A DNA stretch of 64,000 nt from an uncultured Flavobacterium sp. (GCF_946478785.1 NZ_CAMLDD010000002.1:248001-312000), one strand, 5' to 3'. Shown: positions 1 to 8,186, counted from the stretch's first letter. Translations and numbers: made by a program. The notes: generated by a model not told the origin, from the letters alone.

Positions 1-374
1 ATTTCCATTTTTGAGATTGGATTTTGTCTATCACAAAGCCATTTTTTTTTACTTAATGTTTCAAATAAAAAAAGTTTTAAGCTTCGAAATTCGGATAGCA
101 TATACTGCATTAAATCATTATTCCCTCCAAAAACATCATAATAATCCGTTAGAAATCCAAACTTTCTATACCAAACAATTTTTACATCATTAACATTTAT
201 ACTTTTAGAAGAATTTTCAATTAATACTTCATTAGAAGGAGTATATTTTATATTAGTTCTCCCCATCATTAAATCTTCGTCGTTTAGTCTAAATACAGGT
301 ATTTTCTTATAATTCAACCATTCGATTACCAAATTAGTATCAATATCTTCGGGTGTGCTTAAAATTAAAATCAT
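1..374 (-). CDS. ATP-grasp peptide ligase, grasp-with-spasm (GwsG) type, 3' end outside window
   Basis: The first 124 residues are visible; the gene runs off the left edge. The N-terminus (MILILSTPEDIDTNLVIEWL) and the later VWYRKFGF stretch resemble the pre-ATP-grasp region of Bacteroidetes graspetide ligases of the grasp-with-spasm type. Such enzymes make ester or amide links between Asp/Glu and Ser/Thr/Lys side chains of a precursor peptide. A small GG-leader peptide gene lies 56 bp upstream on the same strand, which supports the assignment. The ATP-binding fold itself lies outside the window, so it cannot be checked here. The expected SPASM partner would also lie to the left. Base composition is very AT-rich. 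Confidence 0.7.
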   Translation of the reverse strand, partial: MILILSTPEDIDTNLVIEWLNYKKIPVFRLNDEDLMMGRTNIKYTPSNEVLIENSSKSINVNDVKIVWYRKFGFLTDYYDVFGGNNDLMQYMLSEFRSLKLFLFETLSKKKWLCDRQNPISKME

Positions 375-430
375 ATTATTTATATTAATATCTAGCATCA
401 TAAATTATGATGCTAGATATTAGTTAATTA

Positions 431-574
431 TTATTCACAGTCTGGCCCATCATTTTTACCATTTCCCGTACTTTTGACAATAGTACATGTATCAGGACAT
501 TCCTCTCTAAGTTGACCTCCATAAACAGATTTTATCTCTACTTTTTCGCATTCGAAATCTTCTAATTTTTTCAT
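431..574 (-). CDS. Graspetide-like RiPP precursor peptide (GwsA-like)
   Basis: A 47-residue ORF beginning MKKLEDFECEKVEIKSVYGG. The leader ends in Gly19-Gly20, the usual double-glycine cleavage site in Bacteroidetes RiPP precursors. The remaining core (Q21-E47) holds the hydroxyl residues T29, T31, S35 and T36, lysines K34 and K40, acids E24, E25, D28, D42, D45 and E47, and cysteines C26, C30 and C46. This fits a substrate for omega-ester or omega-amide linkage by the ATP-grasp enzyme encoded next. The cysteines are unusual for a plain graspetide and could form disulfides or be used by a second enzyme. The leader motif and the adjacent ligase make this solid as a RiPP precursor; the product class is an inference. 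Confidence 0.75.
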   Translation of the reverse strand: MKKLEDFECEKVEIKSVYGGQLREECPDTCTIVKSTGNGKNDGPDCE

Positions 575-749
575 AATTTTATTTTTATAGTTAATATATA
601 TTTAGCAGGATTCTGTAATCCATATGCTCAGTTTTTATGTGGGTTACTTAACAGCTGAATCAATCCCGGTAATTGGCCAATTACATTTAGATAGTAATTT
701 GTTTTTCGCAATGACGTCTACTGCAAAAAATGTCTCACTTTCCTGAAGC

Positions 750-781
750 CAAAACTAAATTAACACCATCTCGCTCGCAAA
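750..781 (-). promoter_or_regulatory. Bacteroidetes-type promoter for the graspetide-like precursor
   Basis: Reading the minus strand, TTTG (781-778) is followed after 20 nt by TAGTTTTG (757-750). This matches the flavobacterial consensus TTG-N17-23-TAnnTTTG. It points to the precursor gene at 574 and lies just downstream of the dyads at 789-834, a position suited to activation. Confidence 0.55.
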
Positions 782-788
782 TGTTGTC

Positions 789-834
789 TATCGAAATTCA
801 GGAATCTCGATACGTAATTCAGGAATTTCATGTA
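789..834. promoter_or_regulatory. Two tandem dyads, likely binding sites of the adjacent AraC-type regulator
   Basis: Site 1 (789-812) has arms TATCGAAATTC and GAATCTCGATA around AG, matching at 10 of 11 paired positions. Site 2 (811-834) shares the core ATTCAGGAAT, overlaps site 1 by 2 bp and is less symmetrical. The core-to-core spacing is 21 bp, two helical turns. A third copy lies at 2701-2724 in front of the lanthipeptide-like gene. Assignment to the regulator at 945 is an inference from position. Confidence 0.6.
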
Positions 835-920
835 AAAAATAACACAAAACACTCATAAACAGATATTTAAAAAATAATAAAAACGCAAAAATTTATTATT
901 ACAATTCTATATAGATGCTT

Positions 921-928
921 TATTTTTG
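921..928 (+). promoter_or_regulatory. -7 element (TATTTTTG) of the regulator gene
   Basis: Matches TAnnTTTG; no TTG is seen at the -33 position. It lies just after a possible ATG at 915, so the ATG at 945 is the better translation start. Confidence 0.4.
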
Positions 929-944
929 TAAGAAACCCCAATCA

Positions 945-2660
945 ATGATTCTATTTAAATATCAAAAAACTTTAATCGTACTGCTATCGCCCATTTTATT
1001 AATGGCACAAAAGACAACAAAAGACCTCACAAAATTGTCCTATGATAAATTACATGATTTATATTTTGATAATGTAGGCAATCCAAAAAAGCAAATAGTA
1101 TATACAAATGCCTATATGACCAAGGCAACAAGGGAAAATAACAACATTAGAAAAGCTAAAGCTAACTATCAAATTGCCTTATTTTATTATAAATCTGATA
1201 AAAATAAAGCTATTCAATATTTAGACAGTGTTATAAAATACTCCAAGGGAACTAATGATAAATTTTTTCCTACCGCTGCTTATTGCGAAAAAGCTGATTT
1301 CCTTAAAAGCCAGTTTAAGTTTAAAGAAGCAATGGCTAATTACAATCTAGCCGAAAAAAATGCGCTCCAGACTAATACTGATTATTATTATGTAGTAAGA
1401 CAATATATAGGCATTACCAAGTCTGAAGACTTGGGTGAATATAATGAAGCTCTAGAGATATATAAAGAATGCTATAATTATTATAAAACTAAAGATTTTA
1501 GAACCGGTAAATGTGCCGAAGATTATCAAAGTATCATTTTTGGACTAGCAGATTGCCACAAATCTTTACAGCACATAGATTCAACAACATATTACAATAA
1601 GCTGGGATATAATGAATGCAAAATAACTAAAAATGAAGAATATAAATATCTTTTTGTTCTAAATGAAGGAGCAAATCAGGTAACAGGGAAAAATTTCAAA
1701 ATAGGTTTAGATAGCATCAATAAAGCATTACCCAAGATGATTGAATACAACAATATTGGTAATGTTCTGGCAGCTTACTTTTATTTAGGGAAAGCCTATG
1801 ATGGATTAAGCAAAAAAGCAAAAGCAACAGAAAATTTTATCAAAGTAGATTCTATCTATAAAGTAACAAAGGAAATAAGTACAGAGTTTATAGATGGGTA
1901 TCCGTATTTAATCACTTATTATAAAAACCTGGGCGATAAGGAAAATCAATTAAAATACATAACTGCCTATATGATTATAGACAGTACTTTACAGAAAAAT
2001 TACCGGGAATTAAATAAGTTGGTGATTAAAGAATATGACACCCCACGTTTACTTTCTGACAAAGAAAATCTTATTACTTCTCTAAATAATGATAAAATAA
2101 AAACGTATTGGGGACTAGGATTTTTATTTTTAACAACCATTGGTGTAGGAGCCTTCGGAATACATCAATATAAGATAAAAAAACAATATAGGTCAAGATT
2201 TGAAAAAATAATAAAAGAAACGAACACCAATGACAATCGTAAAATTAAAAAAGAAATCACACTTAAAACTGATACTATTAAAATCGAAGATATTGGTATT
2301 GCGGAAGAGTTGATAAATCATATTTTAGAAAAACTCAATCACTTTGAAAATGGTAAAGGATATTTGGAATCTAATATTACCGTACAAATTTTATCAACTA
2401 CATTTGAGACCAATACAAAATATGTTTCCAAAATAGTGAATACCTATAAAGGAAAATCATTTACGCAATATATAAATGATTTAAGAATTGATCATGCTAT
2501 TAGCCAATTACAAGAAAACAATAAACTAAGAAAATATACTATTCATGCACTTGCGTTAGAATTTGGCTTTAACAATGCTGAATCATTTTCGACCGCTTTT
2601 TATAAAAAAACAGGTATAAAACCAACCTATTTCATTAAAGAGCTGGATTTGGAGAAATAA
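945..2660 (+). CDS. Membrane-anchored TPR/AraC-type transcriptional regulator
   Basis: About 571 residues. An N-terminal hydrophobic signal or anchor (LIVLLSPILLMAQ) is followed by a long helical region with tetratricopeptide-like repeats (about residues 30-370). One membrane segment follows (WGLGFLFLTTIGVGAFG, about 387-403), then a basic linker and a C-terminal AraC-type helix-turn-helix domain ending FGFNNAESFSTAFYKKTGIK. The likely topology puts the TPRs outside the inner membrane and the DNA-binding domain in the cytoplasm, making it a one-component signal transducer of a type common in Flavobacteriia. It lies between two RiPP loci, and the same dyad occurs near both precursor promoters, so it probably controls both. 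The start at 945 was chosen because the -7 element at 921-928 lies inside the longer ORF. No cognate kinase is visible. Confidence 0.85.
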   Translation: MILFKYQKTLIVLLSPILLMAQKTTKDLTKLSYDKLHDLYFDNVGNPKKQIVYTNAYMTKATRENNNIRKAKANYQIALFYYKSDKNKAIQYLDSVIKYSKGTNDKFFPTAAYCEKADFLKSQFKFKEAMANYNLAEKNALQTNTDYYYVVRQYIGITKSEDLGEYNEALEIYKECYNYYKTKDFRTGKCAEDYQSIIFGLADCHKSLQHIDSTTYYNKLGYNECKITKNEEYKYLFVLNEGANQVTGKNFKIGLDSINKALPKMIEYNNIGNVLAAYFYLGKAYDGLSKKAKATENFIKVDSIYKVTKEISTEFIDGYPYLITYYKNLGDKENQLKYITAYMIIDSTLQKNYRELNKLVIKEYDTPRLLSDKENLITSLNNDKIKTYWGLGFLFLTTIGVGAFGIHQYKIKKQYRSRFEKIIKETNTNDNRKIKKEITLKTDTIKIEDIGIAEELINHILEKLNHFENGKGYLESNITVQILSTTFETNTKYVSKIVNTYKGKSFTQYINDLRIDHAISQLQENNKLRKYTIHALALEFGFNNAESFSTAFYKKTGIKPTYFIKELDLEK

Positions 2661-2700
2661 TATTATTAAGTTTATTTTCAATACTTTAACCAGATTCATC

Positions 2701-2724
2701 ACTCGAAATTCCTGAATTCCGATA
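2701..2724. promoter_or_regulatory. Third copy of the RiPP dyad, upstream of the lanthipeptide-like precursor
   Basis: Arms ACTCGAAATTC and GAATTCCGATA flank CT. Read on the minus strand it agrees with site 1 (789-812) at 20 of 24 positions. It ends 41 bp before the -7 element at 2766, a typical activator position. Confidence 0.6.
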
Positions 2725-2765
2725 AGTATACTAAATTATTTAATAGTTTTATATGGAGGAGATTA

Positions 2766-2773
2766 TATATTTG
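2766..2773 (+). promoter_or_regulatory. -7 element (TATATTTG) of the lanthipeptide-like operon
   Basis: Matches TAnnTTTG 26 bp before the precursor ATG. No TTG is present 17-23 bp upstream, so the promoter looks weak on its own and may need an activator bound at 2701-2724. Confidence 0.55.
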
Positions 2774-2799
2774 CGAGCTAATACTAAATTTTATCAAAG

Positions 2800-2970
2800 A
2801 TGAAAACCAAAAAAGAAAAAAAAGAAGTTAATAAATTTAATCTTGAAAGATTTGAAGTAAGTAAATTAAAAAACTTGCATTTAATTGTTGGTGGGGAAGA
2901 TGATAAGAAAGATGACCCAATTGATGGAACCAATGCTAAAGATGGTGATTCTTCTAGACGTTGCCGCTAA
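2800..2970 (+). CDS. Class I lanthipeptide-like precursor (GG leader, one Cys)
   Basis: A 56-residue ORF. The leader contains KFNLERFEVSKLKNLHLIV and ends at Gly31-Gly32, matching the Bacteroidetes GG-type RiPP leader. The core (E33-R56) is acidic and Asp/Lys-rich, then ends SSRRCR. Modifiable residues are T44, S51, S52 and one cysteine, C55. At most one thioether ring is possible, with the other Ser/Thr left as dehydro residues. It lies 50 bp before an S8 protease gene and upstream of a split LanB dehydratase. The leader and context make a LanB substrate likely; the exact modification is unknown. Confidence 0.75.
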   Translation: MKTKKEKKEVNKFNLERFEVSKLKNLHLIVGGEDDKKDDPIDGTNAKDGDSSRRCR

Positions 2971-3020
2971 CTTACGATTCTGAATAATTGTAGAGATAAA
3001 TTTAATATCATCATAATAAC

Positions 3021-4727
3021 ATGAGATCATTTTGCATCATTACTCTGTTTTTGTTCTTTTTTTGGGGTTGTAAATCTGTTGAGAAATCAAACAATTTGAA
3101 AACAAACATTATATCAAAAAAAGAACTCACAGCCTTAGAATTACAAACTTGGTATCAAAAAGATTATCAAGAGGATATTATTCCAGGTATTTCATTAGAC
3201 AAATGGTATCGTTTAAACAAAAAGAAACCAAAAAGCAAAAGCATCATTGTAGCAGTTATTGATACTCAAATCGATCTGAAACATGAGGATTTACAAGGTC
3301 AAATCTGGATAAACACTAAAGAGATTCCAAATAATGGTATTGATGATGACCATAACAATTATATAGATGATATAAATGGCTGGAGTTTTACAGGAACTAA
3401 AAGTGGAGGTTATGTAGTATGGAATAGATATGAATATGTTCGTATTGTAAAAGAATGGGGGCCAATATTTAAGCATAAAGCAGAATTTCAAATTAGCACC
3501 AACGATCTGTATAACTACAAAGAATATCATAGAGCTTTAAAAAAGTTAGAAGAAAAAGATAAGTATTATAAAAATTGGTTTAAGTCTTTGAATCATAATG
3601 TGGCCGTTTATCCTTTGGTAAAAGATACTTTAAAATATTTTTTCCCTAAAGAAGATTATACATACAAGCAATTAGACAGTATGTATAAAAAGTATAAAAT
3701 AAATGATAAAACATACAGACAAAGACGTGACGACAATGATAAAGATTTAGGTGCATTAATTGATTATATGATTGTTAACCTAGAAGTTAATGAAAAAACT
3801 TTGGAAGATATAAAAGACAAACAAACCCAGTTAGATTCTATTGTAAATAAAAACCTAAACTTAGACTACAACGAACGTTTATTAATAGGTGATAATCCTA
3901 ATATTTTGGAAAAAGGCTATGGCAATAATAACGTTAGTAATAATAGAGCGGGACATAGACGAATTCAGGATCATTGTACAAAAATGGCTGGTGTTATTGG
4001 AGGCAATAGAGAAAATAATATAGGAATAAAAGGAATTGCACAAAATGTTAAAATCATGCCATTGAATATTTCTCCCTCGGGAGATGAGCATGATAAGGAT
4101 GTCACCATGGCTATACGTTATGCTGTAGATAATGGGGCAAAGGTTATTAATATGTCATTTGGCAAAGAGTTTTCTTTGCATAAAGAATGGGTTGCAGAGG
4201 CATTTAAATATGCTGAAAAACATGATGTTCTCTTGATTCATTGTGCCGGGAATGATGGATTTGATATAGATAAGAATCCATTTTATCCAAATGATAATGA
4301 TTTTGAAAGTTTTCAAGAAATGAATTCGAATTTCATCAATGTAGGATCTATTACTCATAAGTTGGGCACTACCTTTGTGTCTGATTTTTCTAATTATGGC
4401 AAACAAAATGTTGATTTGTTTGCTCCTGGAGATGAAATTTACACAACAGCTTCTGGTAATAGTTATAAATCAGATTCGGGAACCTCACTGTCTGCACCAA
4501 TGGTTTCTGGAACAGCAGCCTTAATCTGGCTCTATTATCCTAATCTTACAGTCGCACAGGTTAAACAAATCATTATGGATTCTGGTACACCTTATAATTT
4601 TGAAGTAATTGTGCCGGGCACAAAAGATAAAAAGGTTCCGTTTTCAGATTTATCTAAATCGGGAAAAGTTTTAAATGTTTACAATGCGATGCAGCTTGCT
4701 GAAAAGGTCAGTAAAAAAAGAAAATGA
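3021..4727 (+). CDS. S8 family (subtilisin-like) serine protease, lipoprotein
   Basis: 568 residues. The N-terminus ends in a lipobox (FFWGC, Cys17), so the protein is probably lipid-anchored outside the cytoplasm. The catalytic triad is intact: D81 (AVIDTQID), H318 (DHCTKMAGVIGG) and S489 (SGTSLSAP), with oxyanion Asn411 in AGND. Between the Asp and His motifs is an unusually long lysine- and tyrosine-rich insert (about residues 130-300). The gene lies between the lanthipeptide-like precursor and the dehydratase and overlaps the latter by 4 bp. A role as leader peptidase after export is the obvious inference. However, similar S8 lipoproteins also occur outside RiPP loci, so a general secreted protease cannot be excluded. 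Confidence 0.85.
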   Translation: MRSFCIITLFLFFFWGCKSVEKSNNLKTNIISKKELTALELQTWYQKDYQEDIIPGISLDKWYRLNKKKPKSKSIIVAVIDTQIDLKHEDLQGQIWINTKEIPNNGIDDDHNNYIDDINGWSFTGTKSGGYVVWNRYEYVRIVKEWGPIFKHKAEFQISTNDLYNYKEYHRALKKLEEKDKYYKNWFKSLNHNVAVYPLVKDTLKYFFPKEDYTYKQLDSMYKKYKINDKTYRQRRDDNDKDLGALIDYMIVNLEVNEKTLEDIKDKQTQLDSIVNKNLNLDYNERLLIGDNPNILEKGYGNNNVSNNRAGHRRIQDHCTKMAGVIGGNRENNIGIKGIAQNVKIMPLNISPSGDEHDKDVTMAIRYAVDNGAKVINMSFGKEFSLHKEWVAEAFKYAEKHDVLLIHCAGNDGFDIDKNPFYPNDNDFESFQEMNSNFINVGSITHKLGTTFVSDFSNYGKQNVDLFAPGDEIYTTASGNSYKSDSGTSLSAPMVSGTAALIWLYYPNLTVAQVKQIIMDSGTPYNFEVIVPGTKDKKVPFSDLSKSGKVLNVYNAMQLAEKVSKKRK

Positions 4728-6928
4728 AAAAGGAGTTTAAAATTTTTCCTTTTTCGCAATATGTAGTTCGAACGCCCTTATTCCCCTTATCTTTTTATTT
4801 AGATTTGTTAGAGAATTATTCCCGCGAAAAGGCGATTAGCAGCTACAAAACACCTTTAATCAAAGAAGCCCTTAATCTGGCTTCACCGGAACTGACAAAA
4901 GAACTTAATAAATGGGCAGAGGCTGATTGCTTTGATGAAAAAATAATAACTTTAGAATTAACATTACTGAAATACATTACCAGAATGTCTTCGCGGTGTA
5001 CCCCTTTTGGCTTGTTTGCCGGATGTTCTGTTGGAAAAATAGCTCATGAGACAAATATTGTCTTAGAGCTTCCGGAAAAACATAAACGGTTTACGCAATT
5101 TGACATGCAATTTTGGGTGGCATTGTTACAAAATATTGCTACACGTAAAACAGCAATTTTCCATCTTAAATATTACCCCAATTCGTCTATTTACGAATTT
5201 GGGAGCTTTTATCGATATGTCGAATATAAATACATCAAAACAAAACGGGAACATAGTATTACAGGATTACGAAAATCAGAAACATTAAAAGAAATAATTC
5301 TAAAAGCAAAATCAGGATTAACCATAGAAGAAATGGTTCTCTTGTTAGCTGATGATGATTCTGAAAAAGAAGAAGCTACAAAATTCATTCTACATCTTAT
5401 AGATTTCCAATTTTTGATAAGCGAATTAGATGCTTCTGTAACAGGTGATAACGAAAATGACAGGGCTTTATCAATTTTAAAGAAAATTCCGGATCTAAAA
5501 GAAGAATATGAATTTTTAGAAAACATAAATAAACAAATTTCAGATTTAGATACCTCTTTAATTCCCACCGCAAACCAGTATAGCAAAATCAAAGAAGGCA
5601 TTCAGGAAAAAGGATTTGGATATGATGAAAAATACCTTTTTCAAACCGATTTAAATACGACTGCCATAGCAAATAGTTTAAATCGAAACACTGTAAAAAA
5701 AGTATCTCACGCACTTCAATTTTTAAACGGAATTCAACCAAAATACAAGTCTGAAAATCTTAAGAATTTCGTCAGGGCATTCTCCAAAAGATATGAATCA
5801 CAAGAAATGCCGCTTATGATTGTGTTAGATACGGAAGCCGGATTAGGTTATCCTTTTAATCAGGACATGAATGATTCACATGAAATATTAGAAAATTTCT
5901 CTTTTAAGACTCAAAAAAAATCAAACGAATTACAAAGCTGGACATCATATGATTTTGTGTTAGAAAAAAAACTGCAGCAATGCCTTAAAAATAAGCAAAT
6001 AAAAATAGACTTATCTGAAAATGATTTTCCTGATTTTGATGCTAATTTTGATAATACTCCTGCTACATTTTCAGTTTTGATAGAAATTTATAATAATGAA
6101 AAGATAGCTATCGAATCTTCCGGAAATGTGAGTGCAGCAAAACTATTGGGAAGGTTTTGTAATGGAAATTCAGCTATTCATAATTTAACCAAAGAAATTA
6201 TCCAAAAAGAAGAAGCTTATCATGCAGATAAAATTTTGGCTGAAATTGTTCATATCCCACAATCAAGAACCGGAAATATTTTGAGAAGACCAGTTTTAAG
6301 AAATCATGAAATTGCTTATCTGGCAAATTCAGGCGTTAAAAAGAAAAATACTATAGCTTTAAATGATTTGTATCTGTCTGTTAAAAACGATAAAATCATA
6401 TTGCGTTCTAAAAAACTTGGTAAAGAAATTATTCCCTGCTTATCGAACGCTCACCATTTTTCCAGTAATAATGCGCTGCCTCTATATCATTTCCTGGGCG
6501 ATTTGCAATCACAAAACACAAAACCAATCTTTAGTTTTAATTGGGGCGTTTTAGAATCACACTATACGTATTTTCCAAGGGTAGAATATAGAGAAATCAT
6601 ACTTTCAAAAGCCAGGTGGATTATTAATAAAGCAGATATAATTTCGTTTCTGAAATTAAATGGCTCTGAGCTATTTAGAGTATTTTCAGACTGGAGGATA
6701 AATAGAGGTATTCCGCGTTTTGTCAATTGGGTCAATTCGGACAATACCTTATTATTAGATTTTCAAACAGAAATTGGAATTCAGTTATTTTTAAAATCAA
6801 TCCAAAACAAAGACAAAATTATCCTGGAAGAATTTCTATTTACCGAAGGAGAATCCATTGTAAAAAATAGTAAAGAAGAAGGATTTACCAATCAGTTTAT
6901 TGTATCATTTTATAAAGAGCAATCATAA
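4724..6928 (+). CDS. Lantibiotic dehydratase, N-terminal (glutamylation) subunit of a split LanB
   Basis: 734 residues of the LanB N-terminal family. It shows the early RTPLFPLSFY segment and the family hallmark SSRCTPFGLFAG near residue 90. In known LanB enzymes this part uses glutamyl-tRNA to glutamylate Ser/Thr of the precursor. The glutamate-elimination domain is absent here and encoded by the next gene, which starts directly after this stop codon. The combined length (734 + 287) is close to a full single-chain LanB. A PEARL-type peptide aminoacyl-tRNA ligase is the main alternative, but PEARLs lack an elimination partner. It overlaps the S8 protease gene by 4 bp, consistent with translational coupling. 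Confidence 0.85.
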   Translation: MKKEFKIFPFSQYVVRTPLFPLSFYLDLLENYSREKAISSYKTPLIKEALNLASPELTKELNKWAEADCFDEKIITLELTLLKYITRMSSRCTPFGLFAGCSVGKIAHETNIVLELPEKHKRFTQFDMQFWVALLQNIATRKTAIFHLKYYPNSSIYEFGSFYRYVEYKYIKTKREHSITGLRKSETLKEIILKAKSGLTIEEMVLLLADDDSEKEEATKFILHLIDFQFLISELDASVTGDNENDRALSILKKIPDLKEEYEFLENINKQISDLDTSLIPTANQYSKIKEGIQEKGFGYDEKYLFQTDLNTTAIANSLNRNTVKKVSHALQFLNGIQPKYKSENLKNFVRAFSKRYESQEMPLMIVLDTEAGLGYPFNQDMNDSHEILENFSFKTQKKSNELQSWTSYDFVLEKKLQQCLKNKQIKIDLSENDFPDFDANFDNTPATFSVLIEIYNNEKIAIESSGNVSAAKLLGRFCNGNSAIHNLTKEIIQKEEAYHADKILAEIVHIPQSRTGNILRRPVLRNHEIAYLANSGVKKKNTIALNDLYLSVKNDKIILRSKKLGKEIIPCLSNAHHFSSNNALPLYHFLGDLQSQNTKPIFSFNWGVLESHYTYFPRVEYREIILSKARWIINKADIISFLKLNGSELFRVFSDWRINRGIPRFVNWVNSDNTLLLDFQTEIGIQLFLKSIQNKDKIILEEFLFTEGESIVKNSKEEGFTNQFIVSFYKEQS

Positions 6929-7792
6929 ATGCAAAGAGATTTTTGTTTAGGAAGTGAATGGCTGTATTATAAAATTTATACAGGCGTTAAAACGACGGAT
7001 CTTATTTTACTTGAAAAACTACAGCCTGTTATTTTACAATTAAAAAAAAGAAAAATCATTCAGCAATGGTTTTTTATTCGATACAAAGATACCAATGAGC
7101 ATTTTAGAATTCGATTTTTAATCGAAAACCCTACTAATTTAGTAAAAGTGATTAAAGCGTTTTATGTTGTTATGAATGAATTGCTTCGGGATAATCTAAT
7201 ATGGAAAATACAGACGGATACGTATAAAAGGGAACTGGAAAGATATGGGGAAATCACAATAGAGGATTCGGAGTTTTTATTTTGGAAGGATAGCGAAATG
7301 ATGCTTGAATATCTTTCAATAAAAAAAACATTTCCTAAACAAGAAATGGCACTTTTATTTAGTTTTGCCTCAATCGATTCTTTTTTAAATTCGTTTTCCT
7401 TATCTAATTTAGACAAATACAACTTAATGAACAGTTTGCAACATTCATTTAAAGAAGAATTTAAGGCTGATAAAATATTGAAAAAAGAACTAGATAAAAA
7501 GTATAGAGCGCTATCCAAAGAATTAGAATATTTTGTAGCAGGAGATGCTAAAAATGATTTTCCAGATTTTTTCGAAATCATTGATGAAAAACAAATTCAA
7601 ACTGCAGAAAAGGTTTTAGAAATTAAAACCAAAATTGAAATTCCAATTAATGATTTTATTTCAAGCCATATTCATATGATGCTTAACAGGCAATATACCT
7701 CTAAACAAAGAATGTACGAACTGATTATTTATGATCATTTGTACCGGTATTATAAAACTACTGAACACAAAAAACCGAAATCTGTTCTATAA
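6929..7792 (+). CDS. Thiopeptide-type/LanB C-terminal (glutamate elimination) subunit
   Basis: 287 residues matching the SpaB/LanB C-terminal family. The N-terminus has a WLYYKIYTG segment, then IQQWFFIRYKDTNEHFRIRF, and near the C-terminus HIHMMLNRQ, the usual conserved block. In full-length LanB this domain removes glutamate to leave dehydroalanine or dehydrobutyrine. The start ATG directly follows the stop codon of the dehydratase subunit, so the two are almost certainly co-translated and form one enzyme. It is the last gene of the unit: a strong hairpin starts at the next base. No LanC cyclase, transporter or immunity gene follows; gldC is next. Confidence 0.85.
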   Translation: MQRDFCLGSEWLYYKIYTGVKTTDLILLEKLQPVILQLKKRKIIQQWFFIRYKDTNEHFRIRFLIENPTNLVKVIKAFYVVMNELLRDNLIWKIQTDTYKRELERYGEITIEDSEFLFWKDSEMMLEYLSIKKTFPKQEMALLFSFASIDSFLNSFSLSNLDKYNLMNSLQHSFKEEFKADKILKKELDKKYRALSKELEYFVAGDAKNDFPDFFEIIDEKQIQTAEKVLEIKTKIEIPINDFISSHIHMMLNRQYTSKQRMYELIIYDHLYRYYKTTEHKKPKSVL

Positions 7793-7833
7793 AAAATCCC
7801 AAACTCCAATAATAAGTTGGAATTTGGGATTTT
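7793..7833. terminator. Bidirectional terminator between the RiPP operon and gldC
   Basis: 17-bp arms (AAAATCCCAAACTCCAA at 7793 and its near-complement ending at 7833, one G-T pair) with a 7-nt loop. It starts at the base after the dehydratase stop and has A/T runs on both sides. Confidence 0.8.
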
Positions 7834-7850
7834 ATAAATTGGGATTTTAA

Positions 7851-8186
7851 TTACTTCGTAAGATCCAGTTTTTCTGCAAAATAATCACAGAAATCTTTCA
7901 TGGTATCCGCCATTTTTTCATCATCTGTAGCACGTTTAAAAGTATCCGACATTGCAACTAAAGTCTGGTGAAAGAAAATTTTCATTTCATCCACCGGCAT
8001 ATCTTTTGTCCATAAGTCAATTCGCATGCTTTCTTTAGCTTTGCTGTCCCAGATAGAAAGCATAATCGCTTTTGCTTCTTCTGCTTCTACTCCTCCGTCT
8101 TTGGCTGTCCAGGATAATTTTTCCGGAACACGGTTTTCGTCTAATTCTATATTGAATTTAATTTCTGATTTTATTGTATCTGACAT
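7851..8186 (-). CDS. gldC: Gliding motility protein GldC
   Basis: 111 residues with the characteristic GldC content: IKSEIKFNIELDENRVPEKL followed by WTAKDGG and a helical C-terminus rich in Asp and Lys. No signal peptide is seen. GldC is a small accessory protein of flavobacterial gliding, needed for full motility rather than essential. It sits directly after gldB with a 1-bp overlap of start and stop, the arrangement known from Flavobacterium johnsoniae. Translation is probably coupled to gldB. Confidence 0.93.
   Translation of the reverse strand: MSDTIKSEIKFNIELDENRVPEKLSWTAKDGGVEAEEAKAIMLSIWDSKAKESMRIDLWTKDMPVDEMKIFFHQTLVAMSDTFKRATDDEKMADTMKDFCDYFAEKLDLTK

Larger units (their letters stand above)
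575..944. other. Divergent regulatory region between precursor and regulator genes
   Basis: This 370-bp stretch has no ORF. It holds a minus-strand promoter (750-781), two tandem dyads (789-834) and a plus-strand -7 element (921-928). If the minus promoter is real, the precursor transcript has a leader of about 170 nt. That leader would contain a perfect 16-bp palindrome, GTAATTGGCCAATTAC, at 669-684, whose role is unknown. Confidence 0.6.

Noticed and set aside
11..193. Plus-strand 60-residue ORF at the left edge
   Set aside because: It is the shadow of the minus-strand ATP-grasp gene, whose reading frame has clear family text.
5209..5601. 130-residue minus-strand ORF inside the dehydratase gene
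   Set aside because: Ser-rich antisense of the LanB coding frame with no family features or promoter.
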